DNA of 64,000 nucleotides from Acinetobacter sp. NIPH 298 (GTDB lineage: Bacteria > Pseudomonadota > Gammaproteobacteria > Pseudomonadales > Moraxellaceae), in contig NZ_KB850055.1 in NCBI RefSeq assembly GCF_000369505.1, forward strand, positions 1,579,706 to 1,643,705, in the 5' to 3' direction. The notes under the pieces are model-generated. The model was not told the DNA's origin and did no database searches. It saw nothing but the letters and a program-made list of their open reading frames with translations. The translations under genes and the position numbers were made by a program. Below, one piece after another: positions 18,354-28,054 of this stretch. The number at the start of each line of letters is the position of its first letter. Positions within the stretch are counted from its first letter, which is position 1.

Positions 18354-19547
18354 TCACGCGACATCTACTTGCTCTGCATATTTCTCAAGCATTTTTTCTT
18401 TGGCACTCGGATGCATGTTGATTTTAGCTAAATCACCGTTGTAGTGCTGCACGACTCGATCATCCATAATTTTTGACCACCATGCAGGAACAAATGCAGG
18501 GAGAATCATTGCACCATAGCCCGCGGGTAATTGAGGTGCATCTTCAAAATGACGTAAGGTTTGAAAACTTCTCGCTGGATTGGCGTGATGGTCCGAATGT
18601 CGTTGTAATTGGTACAAAAACAAATTGGTCACCACATTATTATTGTTCCAACTATGTTCAGGCAATGTTCTTTCATATTTTCCATTGGCTTGCTTTTCCC
18701 GTTTCAAACCATAGTGTTCGATGTAATTTACAGATTCAAACAGCGTTACTGCATAAGCGGCCTGTGTCATTTGAAATGGTATCGAACGTACACCAAATTT
18801 GCTAAACATCGCTGCATGATAAATGGCTGACATTGCCCAACCATGTAAGAGCTCATTTTCTTTACATAAAAATGGTAATTTTTTACGAGCTAAACGGCTC
18901 TTTTCGATTTCAATCGCGGACTTAAAACTTCCAATGACTGTCCGTGGTAAAAATTTCCAAAATGTTTCGCCAAATTGTGATGAAGCAGGATCTTCTGGTG
19001 TGGCGACACGACGATGGTGACCATAAGGGTGTTCTATACGGAAATGGTTATATCCTGATGGTGCTAATGCCAGATGCGATAAATAATGTTCTAGCTTGCC
19101 ACTTTTATGACTCAACTCATGTGCAGTATTAATCGCGACACCATTCACCATCCCGATTAATGTTCCCAATAAAACTTGATCGGCGACAGAGGTATTGTTT
19201 CGACTTGCGAGATATGTACCGTAGATATTTACAGCGTATTGCAAGGGAATATACAGTTTAACAATACGCGCATAATATGGATCAGCTTCTAGATCTGCGA
19301 TTGCATCAATCGGTGGATTTTCAGCGTCTTCACCAATCAGTTTATCCAAACTCGGAATAACACCATGCAAAAACAAAGGACCAAATGAAGCAAAAAACTT
19401 TTTCGTTTTTTTAGGACCAAACTGATAACCAGCTAAGCCACTCATGGCAATTGCAGGTACAGCCAAACCTAATAACCACCAATGACGCTTTTTATCTTTG
19501 AACCGTGTTGTTGCGTGCGCTACATGCAGTTGAGTATGCATATTCAT
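18354..19547 (-). CDS. alkM: Alkane 1-monooxygenase (AlkB/AlkM type)
   Basis: This membrane-bound non-haem di-iron enzyme performs terminal hydroxylation of n-alkanes, with electrons from rubredoxin. The product is 397 aa from ATG 19547, chosen because GAGGAG lies six bases ahead; an earlier in-frame ATG lacks this. All histidine boxes are visible: HELSH, HPYGHH, NYIEHYG and LQRHSDHH. Hydrophobic segments at about residues 25-45 and 90-145 are membrane helices. Rubredoxin and rubredoxin reductase genes are not in the window. It diverges from an AraC-type regulator, as in the ADP1 alkM/alkR pair, and a direct repeat in between is the likely control site. Confidence 0.95.
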   Translation of the reverse strand: MNMHTQLHVAHATTRFKDKKRHWWLLGLAVPAIAMSGLAGYQFGPKKTKKFFASFGPLFLHGVIPSLDKLIGEDAENPPIDAIADLEADPYYARIVKLYIPLQYAVNIYGTYLASRNNTSVADQVLLGTLIGMVNGVAINTAHELSHKSGKLEHYLSHLALAPSGYNHFRIEHPYGHHRRVATPEDPASSQFGETFWKFLPRTVIGSFKSAIEIEKSRLARKKLPFLCKENELLHGWAMSAIYHAAMFSKFGVRSIPFQMTQAAYAVTLFESVNYIEHYGLKREKQANGKYERTLPEHSWNNNNVVTNLFLYQLQRHSDHHANPARSFQTLRHFEDAPQLPAGYGAMILPAFVPAWWSKIMDDRVVQHYNGDLAKINMHPSAKEKMLEKYAEQVDVA

Positions 19548-19611
19548 TAGAAACTCCTCAATCAATTACTCTTTTTGCTTCCATCAATTGTGTTCTTTTA
19601 AAGTGAGTCTT

Positions 19612-19650
19612 TATTATCATTTTAAGACTTGGTATTATCATTTTAAGACT
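19612..19650. promoter_or_regulatory. Tandem 18-bp operator in the alkM/alkR intergenic region
   Basis: TATATTATC-like sequence occurs twice: TATTATCATTTTAAGACT at 19612-19629 and again, identical, at 19633-19650. The repeat period is 21 bases, two turns of B-DNA, as expected for an AraC-family activator bound to direct half-sites on one face. The second copy ends eight bases before the earliest possible alkR start. For alkM the site would lie about 65 bases upstream of the ATG and could cover its -35. Confidence 0.8.
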
Positions 19651-19666
19651 ATATGGATTGTTAATT

Positions 19667-20716
19667 GTGCAAAACCAACAAATTCCTGTCATTCCTTCAC
19701 GTTATTATCTACGATTGATTGATATTTTAATTCAAACAAATCAATATGATAACAACCTATTAATGCAATTACGTGATCAACTTTCTACGACTGAACTCCT
19801 TAGCATTCAACAGATTGAACAATTTATTGAAATGGGTTTAAACCTCCCCAATACCGAAGACCTCGCATTCCAATTAGGCAAAAATATCAAGCTAAGCTCA
19901 CATAGTCTGGTGGGTTATGCCCTCATGACCAGCCCACATCTTGAACATGCTTTACGACTGATCGCTCAATACTTCAGACTGATTATGCCAAGCTTTAAAC
20001 TCACGATTCAGTTTCAACACGATCAGCAAAAAGTTGAGTTATTATTTGAACCGATATTACAAATGAATAAACAATGTCTTGCCTTCCATATCGAAGCGAT
20101 TGCAGTGGCTTTTTATTACAGTTTATTAGAATTAGCTGGGAACCAATTACAACGATATCAGGTTTATCTCAGTGTACCCGAACCAAAATATAAAGAACAG
20201 TATATCCATTTAATCAAAGCTAATTTTCATTTTAACGATCATTGGATTACAGGCGTTCGTGTAGTGATGGATCAACAGCAACTCTCACTTCCCTTACCTT
20301 TAGCCGATGCCCATAGTTTAAAAGTGGTCGAACAACGTTGTCAGGAGCAAATTCAAAGAATTTATCATCAGGGAGAAATTGTCGAATGGGTTAGTATGAT
20401 GCTTCGTCAAGCGAATCAAATCCCGACATTAAATGAATGTGCAAAAGTCTTAAATATTTCGACCAAAACATTGCAACGTTATCTGCAAAAGTACGGTGTC
20501 GAATTCCACCAACTAAAGCAAAAGATTAGTGCCGAACGAGCCATTGATCTATTAGAAAATTCTAAGTTTACCATTACCCATATTGCCTATGAATTAGGGT
20601 ACTCAAACCCCGCCAACTTCACCCGCGCTTTTAATAAAATACGAGGTTGTAGTCCACAGGCTTATCGTTTAGAGCATCAAAGTAGAAGTCAGTTATTTGA
20701 CAACCACCATACATAA
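19667..20716 (+). CDS. alkR: AraC-family transcriptional regulator, AlkR-like
   Basis: The product (349 aa from GTG 19667; a TTG three codons upstream is an alternative) has an N-terminal ligand-sensing region of the Arabinose_bd type, about residues 15-200. A C-terminal AraC DNA-binding domain follows at about 240-340, with LNECAKVLNISTKTLQRYL as the first helix-turn-helix and ITHIAYELGYSNPANFTRAF as the second. Divergence from alkM makes it the likely alkane-responsive activator of alkM. There is no convincing ribosome site at either start, so translation may be weak. The last 24 bases overlap the convergent methyltransferase gene. Confidence 0.88.
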   Translation: MQNQQIPVIPSRYYLRLIDILIQTNQYDNNLLMQLRDQLSTTELLSIQQIEQFIEMGLNLPNTEDLAFQLGKNIKLSSHSLVGYALMTSPHLEHALRLIAQYFRLIMPSFKLTIQFQHDQQKVELLFEPILQMNKQCLAFHIEAIAVAFYYSLLELAGNQLQRYQVYLSVPEPKYKEQYIHLIKANFHFNDHWITGVRVVMDQQQLSLPLPLADAHSLKVVEQRCQEQIQRIYHQGEIVEWVSMMLRQANQIPTLNECAKVLNISTKTLQRYLQKYGVEFHQLKQKISAERAIDLLENSKFTITHIAYELGYSNPANFTRAFNKIRGCSPQAYRLEHQSRSQLFDNHHT

Positions 20717-21280
20717 ACCAGCGCCCACTGGTAAAATACTACTCATATAGTGTTCATCTTGTTTAATGAGATCTAGCATTGGCTTAACTTCAGCTGGATG
20801 CGAAATGACATTGTCAATAATCAAGGTGCTGCCAGAGGATTTTAATAAGCGTTTTAAGTCTTCCCAATAACTCACATAACTGCCACGTTCTGCATCTAAC
20901 AAGATGAGATCAAAGGGTTCCATTGCTTGTTTCAAATAGTCGGCAGCATCGCCCACCCAAAAATCAATAAACCCTTCTAACTCAAAATCTTCTGCATATT
21001 TTTTGGCTTGCGCACTCCGAAATGCATTGATTTCTAAAGTGAGCACCTTCCCTTGAACCGTTTTGGCTGCTTCTGCCAACCATAAGGTGGAGTATCCTGT
21101 GGACGTTCCAATTTCAAGAATGCGTTTTGATTGCTGAGTACGTACCAGCATCGCCAGTAATTTAGCTGATTCTGCTTCAATATTGCGATAACGCCTTAGA
21201 CGATCAGACTGTCGAGCATCATGTTGTTTAAATTCATCGTATAAATCAGCAATACGTTGCAAGAAAACAGTGTTGGTCAT
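20693..21280 (-). CDS. SAM-dependent O-methyltransferase (methyltransferase family 3)
   Basis: The 195-residue cytosolic class I methyltransferase resembles the caffeoyl-CoA/catechol O-methyltransferase group. The SAM-binding motif I is LEIGTSTGYSTLWLA near residue 55, the acidic residue binding the ribose is in VLTLEIN, and a metal-site style DLILLDAERGSYVSYW segment follows. The substrate is unknown. Its 3' end overlaps the end of alkR by 24 bases in convergent orientation, and a DUF1653 gene lies 41 bases upstream on the same strand. Confidence 0.86.
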   Translation of the reverse strand: MTNTVFLQRIADLYDEFKQHDARQSDRLRRYRNIEAESAKLLAMLVRTQQSKRILEIGTSTGYSTLWLAEAAKTVQGKVLTLEINAFRSAQAKKYAEDFELEGFIDFWVGDAADYLKQAMEPFDLILLDAERGSYVSYWEDLKRLLKSSGSTLIIDNVISHPAEVKPMLDLIKQDEHYMSSILPVGAGLCMVVVK

Positions 21281-21321
21281 ATCTGATTCTCCATGATGCT
21301 CAAACTAGAAAAATATCGCGT

Positions 21322-21537
21322 TTAGGTCGCTTGTATCAGCTTAAATCTTGGAATAACTTGCCCTTCAAGCTGAACAGTTTCAGTAAACATGGTGAGTGGG
21401 CGTACCCACATCGAGTAATCACCATATAAGCATTGATAAACCACCAATTCTTCTTCTGTTTCACTATGTCGAGCCACATTAAACACCTGATAAAGCCGCC
21501 CTTTATAGTGTTGATAAATACCACGCTGTAACGCCAT
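21322..21537 (-). CDS. DUF1653 domain protein, 71 aa
   Basis: The small protein follows the DUF1653 pattern: [14 protein letters not shown] near the N-terminus, then [26 protein letters not shown], with a beta-strand-rich layout. The function is unknown. It may be cotranscribed with the methyltransferase gene downstream (41-base gap). A second overlapping frame on the same strand is a shadow. Confidence 0.85.
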   Translation of the reverse strand: MALQRGIYQHYKGRLYQVFNVARHSETEEELVVYQCLYGDYSMWVRPLTMFTETVQLEGQVIPRFKLIQAT

Positions 21538-21768
21538 CTCGCTTACCTTTTAGTTATGCCATGAAATGATTGCAGTTATATAACAAGATCAATGCCGATC
21601 AAACTTTTAAATAGATGAGTGATCAAAAATACGACAGGTACAGCGTCAATCCAAAAAACCGATCAAACCTATAAAAACATACTGTTTTACCTATTTAGTG
21701 CTTTTGCGTATTATAGCCTCATTGAATGAATTTAGCCGACTTGAATTGTTGAGAATTTGGAGACATCG

Positions 21769-23334
21769 ATGTTAGATCAAAATATTAAAACGCAATTAAA
21801 AGCTTACTTAGAACGTTTAGAAAGTCCGATCGAGTTGGTTGCTGCTTTAGATGATTCCGACAAAGCGGCAAAAATCAAAGAACTTGTCACCGAAATTGCG
21901 GAATTGTCTGATCAGGTGACCGCGCGTTTTGATGGTTCAAATGCTCGTCGTCCAAGTTTTGGGGTGGCGAAAGTAGGTGAACAGCCACGTGTGTTCTTTG
22001 CTGGCTTGCCGATGGGACATGAGTTTACCTCTTTGATCTTGGCATTGTTACAAGTGTCAGGTTATGCCCCTAAAGTCTCTGATGAAGTTTTAACTCAAAT
22101 TAAAGGCTTAAATCTTGCGGCAAACTTTGATGTGTTTATCTCATTGAGCTGTCATAACTGCCCTGATGTGGTTCAGGCATTGAACTTGATCGCGATCAAC
22201 AATCCCAATACTACCACCACCATGATTGATGGGGCATTCTTCCAAGACGAAGTGGAACAACGCAAAATCTTGGCTGTACCAATGGTATTCCAAGATGATC
22301 AACACATTGGCCAAGGTCGTATGACTTTGGAAGAAATCATTGCCAAGTTAGACACCAACTCAGCTGAGAAAGATGCAGCAGCGATCAATGCCAAAGATGC
22401 CTTTGATGTCTTGGTGATCGGTGGAGGTCCTGCTGGGGCAACCGCAGCGATCTATGCGGCTCGTAAAGGGATCAATACCGGTATCGTGGCAGAGCGCTTT
22501 GGCGGTCAGGTGATGGATACCATGGATATCGAGAACTTTACTTCTGTACAAAAAACCGTCGGTCCTAAGTTTGCTGCCGAGATGGAAGCGCATGTGCGTG
22601 AATATGATGTCGACATCATGAACTTGCAACGTGTCAGCAAAATCATCGGTGCAGATCAAACGACGACAGGCTTGGTCGAAGTTGAACTTGAAAATGGTGC
22701 CAAGCTTGAATCAAAAACCATTATTCTTTCTACAGGTGCGCGTTGGAGAGAAATGAATGTACCGGGTGAAGCAGAATACCGTACTCGTGGTGTGGCGTAT
22801 TGTCCGCACTGTGACGGCCCACTCTTCAAAGGTAAGCGTGTTGCGGTGATTGGTGGCGGAAACTCAGGTGTGGAAGCAGCAATTGACCTTGCTGGTATCG
22901 TTGAGCATGTCACGTTGGTGGAATTTGATACCAAACTTCGTGCCGACCAAGTATTACAGAACAAGTTAAACAGCTTGCCAAATACTACTGTAATCCTGAA
23001 TGCATTAAGTACAGAAGTGTTGGGTGATGGTTCTCAAGTCACTGGCTTGAAGTATAAAGATCGTGCAACTGATATTGAACACACGGTAGAGCTTGCAGGG
23101 ATCTTCGTTCAGATTGGATTATTACCCAACACCGATTTCCTAAAAGACAGTGCAGTTGAACTCAGCAATCGTGGTGAGATCATGGTAAATGATCGTAATG
23201 AAACCAATGTCAAAGGTGTGTTTGCTGCGGGTGACTGTACCACTGTGCCTTACAAACAAATCATCATTGCGACGGGTGAAGGCGCCAAAGCATCACTCTC
23301 TGCCTTTGATTATATGATTCGTTCGGGTAATTAA
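21769..23334 (+). CDS. ahpF: Alkyl hydroperoxide reductase flavoprotein subunit
   Basis: AhpF passes electrons from NADH through FAD and two disulfides to AhpC. ATG 21769, with TTGGAG six bases upstream, gives 521 aa, the E. coli length. The N-terminal tandem thioredoxin-fold domain holds SCHNCPDVV (about residue 129). The C-terminal thioredoxin-reductase-like part has [10 protein letters not shown] (FAD), CPHCDG (redox pair) and [10 protein letters not shown] (NADH). The gene is closed by a long hairpin. Its separation from ahpC by an alkane module on the other strand means that the two need their own promoters. Confidence 0.97.
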   Translation: MLDQNIKTQLKAYLERLESPIELVAALDDSDKAAKIKELVTEIAELSDQVTARFDGSNARRPSFGVAKVGEQPRVFFAGLPMGHEFTSLILALLQVSGYAPKVSDEVLTQIKGLNLAANFDVFISLSCHNCPDVVQALNLIAINNPNTTTTMIDGAFFQDEVEQRKILAVPMVFQDDQHIGQGRMTLEEIIAKLDTNSAEKDAAAINAKDAFDVLVIGGGPAGATAAIYAARKGINTGIVAERFGGQVMDTMDIENFTSVQKTVGPKFAAEMEAHVREYDVDIMNLQRVSKIIGADQTTTGLVEVELENGAKLESKTIILSTGARWREMNVPGEAEYRTRGVAYCPHCDGPLFKGKRVAVIGGGNSGVEAAIDLAGIVEHVTLVEFDTKLRADQVLQNKLNSLPNTTVILNALSTEVLGDGSQVTGLKYKDRATDIEHTVELAGIFVQIGLLPNTDFLKDSAVELSNRGEIMVNDRNETNVKGVFAAGDCTTVPYKQIIIATGEGAKASLSAFDYMIRSGN

Positions 23335-23353
23335 CACAGCTTAAAAACATGTG

Positions 23354-23390
23354 CACGCATTTACATTTTCAAATGTAAGTGCGTGTTTTT
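23354..23390 (+). terminator. ahpF terminator
   Basis: A 15-bp stem, CACGCATTTACATTT / AAATGTAAGTGCGTG with one T-G pair and a two-base loop in sequence, is followed by five T. Confidence 0.88.
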
Positions 23391-23486
23391 ACAAGTTATC
23401 AACAAATATTCAACTTTATTATCTATCCGCTTTGTGTTTATATTTTTGCTATCCATTGTTTTTGGATGCCACAATGAAAAGGAAAT

Positions 23487-23804
23487 ATGAAAATGAATAA
23501 ATTACTTGTTGCTTTAGGTCTCGCTGCTACTGTTGCTCTTGTAGGCTGTAATAAAGATAAAGCACCTGAAACAGGGGCTACAACTGGCGAACACTTAGAG
23601 CATGCTGCTGACCAAGCGGGCCATGATGTTGCAACAGCTATTGACACTGCTGGTGATCAAATCGATGCTGCTGCTGATCACACCGCAACTGCTACCGCTG
23701 AAGCTGCTGCGGATACCGAAGCTGCTGCACGTGAAGCTGCTGCAAATGCTGCAGGTGCTATTGAATCTACAGCTGCTGATATGAAAGAAAAAGCTCAACA
23801 ATAA
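23487..23804 (+). CDS. Small alanine-rich lipoprotein
   Basis: The 105-residue protein has a lipoprotein signal with LVGC as lipobox. The mature part is almost wholly Ala, Asp, Glu and Thr in an amphipathic, helix-forming pattern (AADTEAAAREAAANAAGAIE). It resembles entericidin-like or Lpp-like envelope proteins in general character, but I recognise no named family. ATG 23487 is close to AAGGA; ATG 23493 is an alternative. It is a single gene followed by a terminator, and likely well expressed. Confidence 0.82.
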   Translation: MKMNKLLVALGLAATVALVGCNKDKAPETGATTGEHLEHAADQAGHDVATAIDTAGDQIDAAADHTATATAEAAADTEAAAREAAANAAGAIESTAADMKEKAQQ

Positions 23805-23817
23805 TTCGTTGAGATTA

Positions 23818-23848
23818 AAAAAAGCCTCTGTTATCAGAGGCTTTTTTA
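23818..23848. terminator. Bidirectional terminator, lipoprotein gene and glnS
   Basis: The perfect stem AAAAGCCTCTG / CAGAGGCTTTT has a TTAT loop, with an A-run before and a T-run after. Confidence 0.9.
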
Positions 23849-23896
23849 TTTCAGGTTTTCAAATATCATTTAAATAGAAGAAAACCCACTCGGCTT

Positions 23897-25624
23897 TTAC
23901 TTTTTCTCAACTTTAAAACTATCTTTTAAATCAAGAATACGGTTAAAGACTGGTTTTTCGATATCATGATCATATTGATCAGCAACAAAATAACCTTCAC
24001 GTTCAAATTGGAATCGGTCTTCAGGTTTCGCTTGCGCTAAAGCAGGTTCAACCACCGCTTGCACGATTTGCAGTGAGTTTGTATTCAGATTTGCCAAGAA
24101 ATCATCGCCTGTTTCAGGATCCGACTCTGTGAATAAGCGATCATAAATACGCACTTCCGCTGGAACGCCTTTACTCGCTGATACCCAATGCACTACCCCT
24201 TTGACTTTGCGCCCTTCAGGATTTTTACCTAAGGTATTTGGATCAATTGAACATTTCAGTTCGATCACCTCACCGTTGGTATCTTTAATCACTTCATCAC
24301 ATTTAATCACATAGGCATGACGTAAACGCACTTCACCTTCAGGAATTAAACGCTTAAAGCCTTTCGGCGGCACTTCTTCAAAATCTTTACGATCAATATA
24401 AATTTCACGTGTTAGAGGAATGATACGTTCACCCATATCGACGTTTGGATGACGTGCATGGGTTAAGTCCAATTCTTCAGGCAAATTGGTCAAGGTCACT
24501 TTTAATGGATTCAATACCGCCATACCACGCGCAGCCGTATTTTCCAAAGATTGGCGAATACAAAATTCAAGCATTGCAACATCAACGATACCATCGGTTT
24601 TTGACACGCCTACTCGTTTGCAGAAATCTCTTAAACCTTCAGCAGTAAAACCTCGACGACGCATTCCTACAACAGTCGGCATACGTGGATCATCCCAACC
24701 ATTGACATGGCCACCTTCAACGAGCTTACGCAGCTTACGTTTAGAGGTGATGGTGTAATCAATATTTAAACGTGATGATTCATACTGACGTGGTACAGCT
24801 TGAGAATGAACCTTTGCAACGATCCAATCATAAAATGGACGGTGATCTTGAAACTCTAATGTACAAAGTGAATGGGTAATGCCTTCAATCGCATCAGACA
24901 ATGGATGCGCATAGTCATACATTGGATACATTTTCCATTTATCACCCGTTTGGTGATGCTCTGAATGCAAAACACGATAAAGAATCGGATCACGCATATG
25001 GACATTTGGGCTTGCCATATCAATTTTGGCACGCAACACAGCACCACCCTCTTGGATTTCACCATTACGCATTTGCTCAAAACGCGCTAAGTTCTCTTCA
25101 ATAGTCGCATCACGATACGGCGAGTTTTTCCCGGGCTCTACAAAGTTACCGCGATTTAATTTAATTTCTTCAGGTGTTTGCAAATCAACATACGCATCGC
25201 CCTGTTCAATCAATTGCACTGCCCATGCATAGAGCTGGTCAAAATAACTCGAAGCATAGCGTGGCTCACCATTCCAATTAAAGCCGAGCCATTTCACATC
25301 ATTGGCAATACCATCTACATATTCTTGTTCTTCAGCATCTGGATTGGTATCGTCAAAACGCAAATTACATAAACCGTTAAACTCTTCGGCAATACCAAAG
25401 TTTAAACAAATCGCTTTTACGTGACCAATATGCAAATAACCATTTGGCTCAGGTGGAAAACGAGTAACAACTTTTTGGGTACGTCCATCGCTTAAATCAT
25501 CAGTAATTACTTGGCGTACAAAATCTAAGCCAGCCTGTTGTTCTTGCTGCGCTGCATCGACAGAGGCATGAGTATTCGGTGTCGGGGTCTTTGGCAGTTC
25601 TGAAACAACATCATTTGGCTTCAT
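23897..25624 (-). CDS. glnS: Glutaminyl-tRNA synthetase
   Basis: GlnRS is a class I aminoacyl-tRNA synthetase that charges tRNA-Gln. I chose ATG 25624 (575 aa); an upstream in-frame start would add 22 residues with no likeness to the family. The first 35 residues are a poorly conserved extension. The HIGH signature is [13 protein letters not shown] (about residue 65), and the KMSKS equivalent is [10 protein letters not shown], where Thr stands at the usual Met. The C-terminal half has the anticodon-binding beta barrels. No neighbour is functionally linked. Confidence 0.97.
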   Translation of the reverse strand: MKPNDVVSELPKTPTPNTHASVDAAQQEQQAGLDFVRQVITDDLSDGRTQKVVTRFPPEPNGYLHIGHVKAICLNFGIAEEFNGLCNLRFDDTNPDAEEQEYVDGIANDVKWLGFNWNGEPRYASSYFDQLYAWAVQLIEQGDAYVDLQTPEEIKLNRGNFVEPGKNSPYRDATIEENLARFEQMRNGEIQEGGAVLRAKIDMASPNVHMRDPILYRVLHSEHHQTGDKWKMYPMYDYAHPLSDAIEGITHSLCTLEFQDHRPFYDWIVAKVHSQAVPRQYESSRLNIDYTITSKRKLRKLVEGGHVNGWDDPRMPTVVGMRRRGFTAEGLRDFCKRVGVSKTDGIVDVAMLEFCIRQSLENTAARGMAVLNPLKVTLTNLPEELDLTHARHPNVDMGERIIPLTREIYIDRKDFEEVPPKGFKRLIPEGEVRLRHAYVIKCDEVIKDTNGEVIELKCSIDPNTLGKNPEGRKVKGVVHWVSASKGVPAEVRIYDRLFTESDPETGDDFLANLNTNSLQIVQAVVEPALAQAKPEDRFQFEREGYFVADQYDHDIEKPVFNRILDLKDSFKVEKK

Positions 25625-25792
25625 AGTGTGTAAATCACTTCTTACAGTTAAAAAATAGGGAATAAAAACGCAATCTTTACTTTTTCTCAAAGATTTTAAC
25701 GTTTTTTACTTGCCTTGTAGTTTACAGTTTGCTTATGCTTCTCTCAACCAAAAACCCATGGTCAATTTGCCCATGTTTAGGAGATTAATGTA

Positions 25793-26302
25793 ATGAGTTT
25801 TCCTCAAGTCGAATTAAACACCAATAAAGGCCGTATTGTTCTTGAGCTTAATGCTGAAAAAGCACCAAAAACGGTTGCAAATTTCTTAGAATATGTACGT
25901 GACGGTTTCTATGATGGCGTAATTTTCCACCGTGTGATTGAAGGTTTTATGATCCAAGGCGGCGGCATGGACGAAAACTTTAAAGAGAAAGCAACACGTG
26001 ATTCAATCGAAAACGAAGCTGACAACGGCTTAAGTAACGATGAAGGTACTGTTGCTATGGCACGTACTCAAGCACCGCACTCTGCTTCTGCTCAATTCTT
26101 CATTAACGTTAAAAATAACTCTTTCTTAAACCACACAGGCAAAACAGCTCAAGGTTGGGGTTATGCCGTATTTGGTAAAGTTGTTGAAGGTATGGACGTT
26201 GTAGATGCAATCAAAGGCGTACGTACAGGTAACCGTGGTTATCATGCAGACGTTCCTTTAGAGAATGTTGTGATCGAATCTGCTAAAATTATCTCTGAAT
26301 AA
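25793..26302 (+). CDS. ppiB: Peptidyl-prolyl cis-trans isomerase B (cyclophilin)
   Basis: The cytosolic cyclophilin has 169 aa and no signal peptide. Active-site segments are [14 protein letters not shown] (catalytic Arg) and [18 protein letters not shown]. The tryptophan that contacts cyclosporin in sensitive forms is replaced in the usual bacterial way. Its start is supported by AGGAG about nine bases upstream. It lies 100 bases before lpxH with a palindromic repeat in between; ppiB next to lpxH is also the E. coli order. Confidence 0.96.
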   Translation: MSFPQVELNTNKGRIVLELNAEKAPKTVANFLEYVRDGFYDGVIFHRVIEGFMIQGGGMDENFKEKATRDSIENEADNGLSNDEGTVAMARTQAPHSASAQFFINVKNNSFLNHTGKTAQGWGYAVFGKVVEGMDVVDAIKGVRTGNRGYHADVPLENVVIESAKIISE

Positions 26303-26303
26303 T

Positions 26304-26387
26304 AATCCCTCCTGAGTAGCATTGCTACGCAAGTCCCTTTATAAAGGGATGAAAGTCCCTCTTTTTAAAGAGGGATTTAGGGAGATT
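26304..26387. repeat. REP-like palindromic intergenic repeat between ppiB and lpxH
   Basis: Three consecutive hairpins fill the gap: GTAGC-ATT-GCTAC (26316-26328), the perfect palindrome TCCCTTTATAAAGGGA (26334-26349) and TCCCTCTTTTTAAAGAGGGA (26356-26375). Imperfectly paired AATCCCT and AGGGAGATT lie at the ends. I remember similar CCCT/AGGG palindromes scattered between genes in Acinetobacter genomes, but only this copy is in the window. Confidence 0.65.
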
Positions 26388-26401
26388 AAAAGGATAAAAG
26401 T

Positions 26402-27118
26402 GTGACTTACCTATTTATCTCAGATTTACATTTGTCACCTGATCACCCTCGACTCGTTCGAGGGTTTTTAGACTTACTCATTGAATATAAAAATAAAAAC
26501 ACCCAACTCTACATTTTAGGCGATTGGTTTAACGCATGGATCGGTGATGACTATACTGCACCGTGGTTAAATGACATTATCAGCGCCTTGCAAACATTTA
26601 CTTCTGCAGGCAACCAAGTTTACTTCCAAGTGGGTAATCGTGATTTTGCTTTAGGTCAAAAATTCTTAGATCAATTCGACGGAATTTTATTACCTGATGT
26701 CTATAGCCTCGAAATCAACCACAAAAAAATTCGCCTCGAACATGGCGATGCGCTATGTACCGATGATGTTGCATACCAACGTTTCCGTAAAATAATTCGC
26801 AATCCTGTTTTACTCGGTTTTTTAAAGCGAACACCATTAAGTTTTAGACAAAAACTTGCCAATGGATTTCGTAAAAAAAGCAGTGAAACCAAGCAACTCA
26901 AAAGCTATGACATCATGGATGTAAATGCACAAGCTGTAGTAAATGTGATTAGCGAAGTCGATTTCTTAATTCATGGGCATACACACCGTCCAGAAATCCA
27001 CCAACTAGGCAATAAACAACGTATCGTATTGGGTGACTGGCGCGCAGATTCGGCTTGGATTTTAGAAATCAATGAACAAGAAAATGATCCATTCGATTTT
27101 AAACAGTGGATGTATTAA
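26402..27118 (+). CDS. lpxH: UDP-2,3-diacylglucosamine diphosphatase
   Basis: LpxH is a peripheral membrane metallophosphoesterase that hydrolyses UDP-2,3-diacylglucosamine to lipid X in lipid A synthesis. The 238-residue protein has the di-manganese motifs in order: FISDLHLS, GDWFNAWIGDD, VGNRDF, EHGDALCTDD and IHGHTHRP. The start is GTG, with AGGA nine bases upstream; no better ATG exists before the DLH motif. The length is normal. Its presence points to an organism that makes lipid A or lipooligosaccharide. Confidence 0.95.
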   Translation: MTYLFISDLHLSPDHPRLVRGFLDLLIEYKNKNTQLYILGDWFNAWIGDDYTAPWLNDIISALQTFTSAGNQVYFQVGNRDFALGQKFLDQFDGILLPDVYSLEINHKKIRLEHGDALCTDDVAYQRFRKIIRNPVLLGFLKRTPLSFRQKLANGFRKKSSETKQLKSYDIMDVNAQAVVNVISEVDFLIHGHTHRPEIHQLGNKQRIVLGDWRADSAWILEINEQENDPFDFKQWMY

Positions 27119-27348
27119 TCATTGAGGCAGATTTATACACTGCTTCTAAAATTCTCTTATTGCCCTTCATGTCAAACAACGCACCTATCGTCTGGGCTAT
27201 CTGGCACTAATTCCATTAATAACCCAAGTTTTTAATCGCACTGCTTTGCACACTTACCACTTAAATCTATATAGAAATCACATTTAGCTACTTTCAGTAA
27301 AATTTAGATCAAGTAGAATAAATTGAATTTTGAATCGAGTTGAGATAA

Positions 27349-28002
27349 ATGGATACTCTAGTTACTGCAAAAAAACGTTATGCAACTAAAGCTTACGATG
27401 CAAATAAAAAAATTCCAAAGCAACAATTCGAAAAACTCTTAGAAGTTTTACGCTTTAGCCCATCTTCTGTAAATATTCAACCTTGGCATTTTCTAGTTGC
27501 TGAAACAGATGAAGCCAAACAACGTATTGCAGCAGGTCTGACAGGCAATTACATTTATAATGCTGCTAAAGTATTGAACTCTTCACATACTTTGGTTTTT
27601 TGTACCCGTACCGATATTTCACCTGAGTATTTAGAACAGCTACTTCAACAAGATGCTGCCAGTGGTCGCTTTAAAGATGAGGCAGCTAAACAAGGTCAAC
27701 GAGATACACGTCAAGGTTACGTTGAGTTTTATCGCAACGAATTAAAAAATCTTTCTGCGTGGATGGAAAATCAAACTTACTTAGCACTGGGTCAACTCCT
27801 TTTTGCTGCGGGGCTTGAAGGGATTGATGCGACACCAATGGAAGGTTTTGATCGGAATACCATTAATCAAGAATTTGGTTTAACCGAAAAAAGTTTAAAA
27901 GCCTCTGTCATCGTCGCTTTGGGTTATCGTAGTGAACAAGATTTCAATGCGGTTTTGCCAAAATCACGACTTCCAGAGGAAGTTATTTTTACTCGTTTAT
28001 AA
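27349..28002 (+). CDS. nfsB: Oxygen-insensitive NAD(P)H nitroreductase (NfsB type)
   Basis: The FMN-dependent homodimeric reductase acts on nitroaromatics and quinones. The 217-residue protein matches E. coli NfsB along its length: KKRYATKAYDANKK at the start, SPSSVNIQPWHFLVA (FMN binding), EGFDRNTINQEFGL and the terminal DFNAVLPKSRLPEE. Start ATG 27349 follows GAGATAA. The 230 bases before it hold nothing recognisable beyond AT-rich DNA. A long inverted repeat, not a typical terminator, lies downstream. Confidence 0.92.
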   Translation: MDTLVTAKKRYATKAYDANKKIPKQQFEKLLEVLRFSPSSVNIQPWHFLVAETDEAKQRIAAGLTGNYIYNAAKVLNSSHTLVFCTRTDISPEYLEQLLQQDAASGRFKDEAAKQGQRDTRQGYVEFYRNELKNLSAWMENQTYLALGQLLFAAGLEGIDATPMEGFDRNTINQEFGLTEKSLKASVIVALGYRSEQDFNAVLPKSRLPEEVIFTRL

Positions 28003-28054
28003 TTTTCGAATTTGTAGCGTAAAACCGCGCTCGTTTAATTCTTAACATTAGCGA

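Noticed and set aside
18143..18421. Frame overlapping the KTSC-like gene and the alkM 3' end
   Set aside because: The KTSC-like frame has the ribosome site, family pattern and terminator; this one crosses the terminator.
21669..21694. Possible OxyR site upstream of ahpF
   Set aside because: Two CTAT quartets are spaced 22 bases apart as in OxyR sites, but the matching ATAG quartets are poor, so I do not call it.
23595..23801. Serine/cysteine-rich frame opposite the small alanine-rich lipoprotein gene
   Set aside because: It mirrors the Ala-rich coding repeats on the other strand and has no ribosome site.
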